This document shows, one piece after another, positions 6,241 to 7,581 of a stretch of DNA of 7,581 nucleotides. The notes below the pieces were generated by a model that did not search any database, was not told where the DNA came from, and saw only the letters and a program-made list of their open reading frames with translations. How positions within the stretch are numbered: position 1 is the first letter of the stretch; the number at the start of each line of letters is the position of its first letter. The position numbers were made by a program, and so were the translations under genes. Source of the DNA: Ktedonobacteraceae bacterium (GTDB lineage: Bacteria; Chloroflexota; Ktedonobacteria; Ktedonobacterales; Ktedonobacteraceae); the NCBI GenBank assembly GCA_014896635.1, contig JADBKA010000231.1, forward strand, positions 1-7,581, in the 5' to 3' direction.

Positions 6241-6509
6241 GGAACAGGACAGAGAAACTATACGAGGAAGGAGGTGCATTACTCTGAAACAAATGTGTGC
6301 TGCGACGTCATAACCGCAAGAAAGAGCAAGGCATTATGCAGAAACGTCTGCCCTTGCCAGAAAGAGAATCTGTGCCTCTCACCTTTGCTCCCTTGTAGAT
6401 GCCTCGCTGCACTACACAATTTCATAAGGTCCATTCCAGTTGCACCGGTCAGTCTCAGAACGATGACGTTTTTCTCCATTCAGACCACCTTGAATATTTG
6501 GAGGCAACA
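6241..6509 (+). other. Leader-like gap before the MetE-like gene, with a stranded Shine-Dalgarno sequence
   Basis: No convincing gene. A perfect AAGGAGGT (6268-6275) stands 28 bases after the MEDS gene without a normal start at the right distance. A CTG at 6284 would give only a 9-residue peptide ending at 6313. A 79-codon frame starts at GTG 6274 and ends at 6513, overlapping the next ATG (ATGA); it is Cys-rich (8 Cys) but uses many rare-looking codons (AGA, AGG, ATA) and resembles nothing I know. A hairpin lies at 6326-6357. I find no B12 or SAM riboswitch signature. A weak promoter (TTGTAG at 6393, 16 bases, CACAAT) is possible. Confidence 0.4.
6326..6357 (+). other. Stable stem-loop in the leader of the MetE-like gene
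   Basis: GCAGA/TCTGC closes an AACG loop, and GCAAGG/CCTTGC continues the stem after a 6-base bulge on the 5' side, giving 11 pairs. It is followed by CAGAAAGAG, not a U-run, so it is not a classical terminator. The 8-base sequence AGAAAGAG occurs on both flanks (6319-6326 and 6359-6366). It could be an mRNA control or processing element. Confidence 0.4.
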
Positions 6510-7581
6510 ATGAAAATTCGTGACCAGGAGATCTTGCTCCCGACAAGCATGGTCGGAAACTATCCCAATCCTCGCTGGTGGGATGCGTATTTCGCTCGCT
6601 ATTGGACTGGCGATCAGCGCCCACCCGATTCCCTCGAACGAGAAGCCCTTGAAGATGCCGCCTCTGCCCTGGCCCACGACCAGGAACAGGCAGGACTGGA
6701 CATCATTGCCGACGGTCGGCTCCATGCCGATAACTACGGCGACCAGGCCCTGTACTACTACTACAGGCGCCTGGGCTATGATCTCAAGGGTGGTCACTTA
6801 GGTTTCCCCATCTACAGTCGTCTGCACGCTGGCACGCTGACACAGCAGGTGCGCCGGCTTGGAGCCATCATGGTCGAGCAGGCCAGAGCACTCAAGAAGG
6901 CCACCAGTAAGCCGACAAAGGTGCAATATACTGGCATGCAGGTGCTGGCTCAGGCCACCAACGACCTCTATTACAAGTCCAGCCGCGACCGGGCAATGGA
7001 TATTGCTAAAGCCATTAATGAAGACGTGCTCGAAGTCGATGCTCTCGGTGTTGATTTTATCCAGTTCGACGAGTTCACCTGGCCGTATGGCCTGGAAGGA
7101 TGGGCTGTCGAAGCATTCAATCGAGCTGTAGAAGGCGTCAGGCATGCGAAAATCGTCTGTCACGTCTGCTGGGGGAACTGGGGTGGCACCCCCGCCTATG
7201 TCCCCGACCAGACGGCACAGCCCGGCGAAATCTTCGACCTGACGCAACGTAAAGGAGCAGCCCCCGGCGATAGCACCTCTGTCATCCCACAGGCCTATCA
7301 GGGCCGGATGGACGTGCTGAATCTGGAAATTGGCGGACGGCGCCGCGACCTGAGCGGTCTGGGCGAGGCGCTCAAACAACACCCTCTTCCCCCCCATCTA
7401 CACTTCTGGGCAGGCGTGATTGATGTGAAGAGCACCATTACCGAAACCGCTGAGGAAGTCGCTGATCGCATCCGGCAGGTCTTGCAGTACGTCCCTGCTG
7501 ATCGGCTTGGGCTTACTACCGACTGCGGCCTGATTCTTCTCCAGCGTTACATCGCCATTGACAAACTGCATGCCCTGGTGG
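6510..7581 (+). CDS. MetE-like zinc methyltransferase family protein (3' end cut by window edge)
   Basis: The frame is open for 357 codons to the window edge. It matches the C-terminal catalytic barrel of cobalamin-independent methionine synthase without the MetE N-terminal domain: LPTSMVGNYP (10-19), QFDE (185-188), and C-terminal GVIDVKS (302-308) and TTDCGL (336-341). All four zinc ligands are recognisable: His218 and Cys220 (HVC), Glu273 (NLEIGG) and Cys339, so thiol activation is likely retained. Two changes stand out. The DGE motif whose Glu contacts homocysteine in MetE reads DGR (68-70). The Cys220-Glu273 spacing is 53 residues, against 22 in E. coli MetE. The substrate may therefore not be homocysteine; relatives include stand-alone core MetE enzymes and epoxyalkane:coenzyme M transferases. 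The start ATG has GGAGG (6500-6504) 5 bases upstream. It follows the MEDS regulator on the same strand. Confidence 0.85.
   Translation, partial: MKIRDQEILLPTSMVGNYPNPRWWDAYFARYWTGDQRPPDSLEREALEDAASALAHDQEQAGLDIIADGRLHADNYGDQALYYYYRRLGYDLKGGHLGFPIYSRLHAGTLTQQVRRLGAIMVEQARALKKATSKPTKVQYTGMQVLAQATNDLYYKSSRDRAMDIAKAINEDVLEVDALGVDFIQFDEFTWPYGLEGWAVEAFNRAVEGVRHAKIVCHVCWGNWGGTPAYVPDQTAQPGEIFDLTQRKGAAPGDSTSVIPQAYQGRMDVLNLEIGGRRRDLSGLGEALKQHPLPPHLHFWAGVIDVKSTITETAEEVADRIRQVLQYVPADRLGLTTDCGLILLQRYIAIDKLHALV

Noticed and set aside
6378..6392. Sigma54-like -24/-12 element in the MetE-like leader
   Set aside because: Only the GC dinucleotides loosely match; the spacing and the TGGCAC element are wrong.
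6241..6509. Cobalamin or SAM riboswitch before the MetE-like gene
   Set aside because: I could not find the conserved B12 box or the SAM-I core sequences. A covariance-model scan would be the decisive test.
6798..7397. Minus-strand open frame of 199 codons
   Set aside because: It lies wholly antisense to the MetE-like gene, whose zinc-site motifs are unambiguous.
1..7581. Mobile element, CRISPR array, tRNA or rRNA
   Set aside because: No transposase or integrase frame, no terminal repeats with target duplication, no regularly spaced repeats of CRISPR size and no tRNA cloverleaf were seen.

Overview
The window looks like bacterial chromosome of moderate G+C. It holds a one-carbon (methanol or alcohol oxidation) region read in two directions from a divergent control region at about 5201-5475. 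Protein resemblances (a MerR-type HTH fused to a MEDS domain, a CoxE-like VWA protein paired with a MoxR AAA+ ATPase, and an iron-type alcohol dehydrogenase of the NDMA-dependent methanol dehydrogenase kind) would fit a soil or thermophilic Chloroflexota, perhaps a ktedonobacterium, or an actinobacterium. That is a guess from memory of gene families; no rRNA or marker gene is present.

Leftward (minus strand), in transcription order: a GntR/HutC-family regulator (5200-4382) interrupted by an in-frame TGA; an iron-containing alcohol dehydrogenase (4055-2715, TTG start behind a perfect AGGAGGT); a MoxR-family AAA+ ATPase (2544-1507, GTG start); and a CoxE-like VWA protein (1500 to beyond position 1). 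The last two are translationally coupled, and both carry histidine-rich stretches. This reads as an oxidoreductase followed by its ATPase/VWA maturation pair. The dehydrogenase and the regulator each have a good sigma70-type promoter with an inverted repeat embedded in it.

Rightward (plus strand): a MerR-HTH/MEDS one-component regulator (5476-6240), a 269-base leader-like gap with a stranded perfect Shine-Dalgarno sequence and a stable hairpin, then a MetE-like zinc methyltransferase (6510 to beyond 7581). The methyltransferase has all four zinc ligands, but Arg replaces the usual homocysteine-contacting Glu, and there is extra sequence between two ligands.

Inferred function: two regulators (GntR, now apparently broken, and DcmR-like MEDS) face each other between an alcohol dehydrogenase/chaperone operon and a methyl- or thiol-transfer enzyme. 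The most notable points are the nonsense codon in the GntR gene, the paired His-rich ATPase/VWA proteins downstream of an Fe-type methanol dehydrogenase, and the atypical MetE-like active site next to a MEDS regulator. I saw no tRNA, rRNA, CRISPR array or mobile element.
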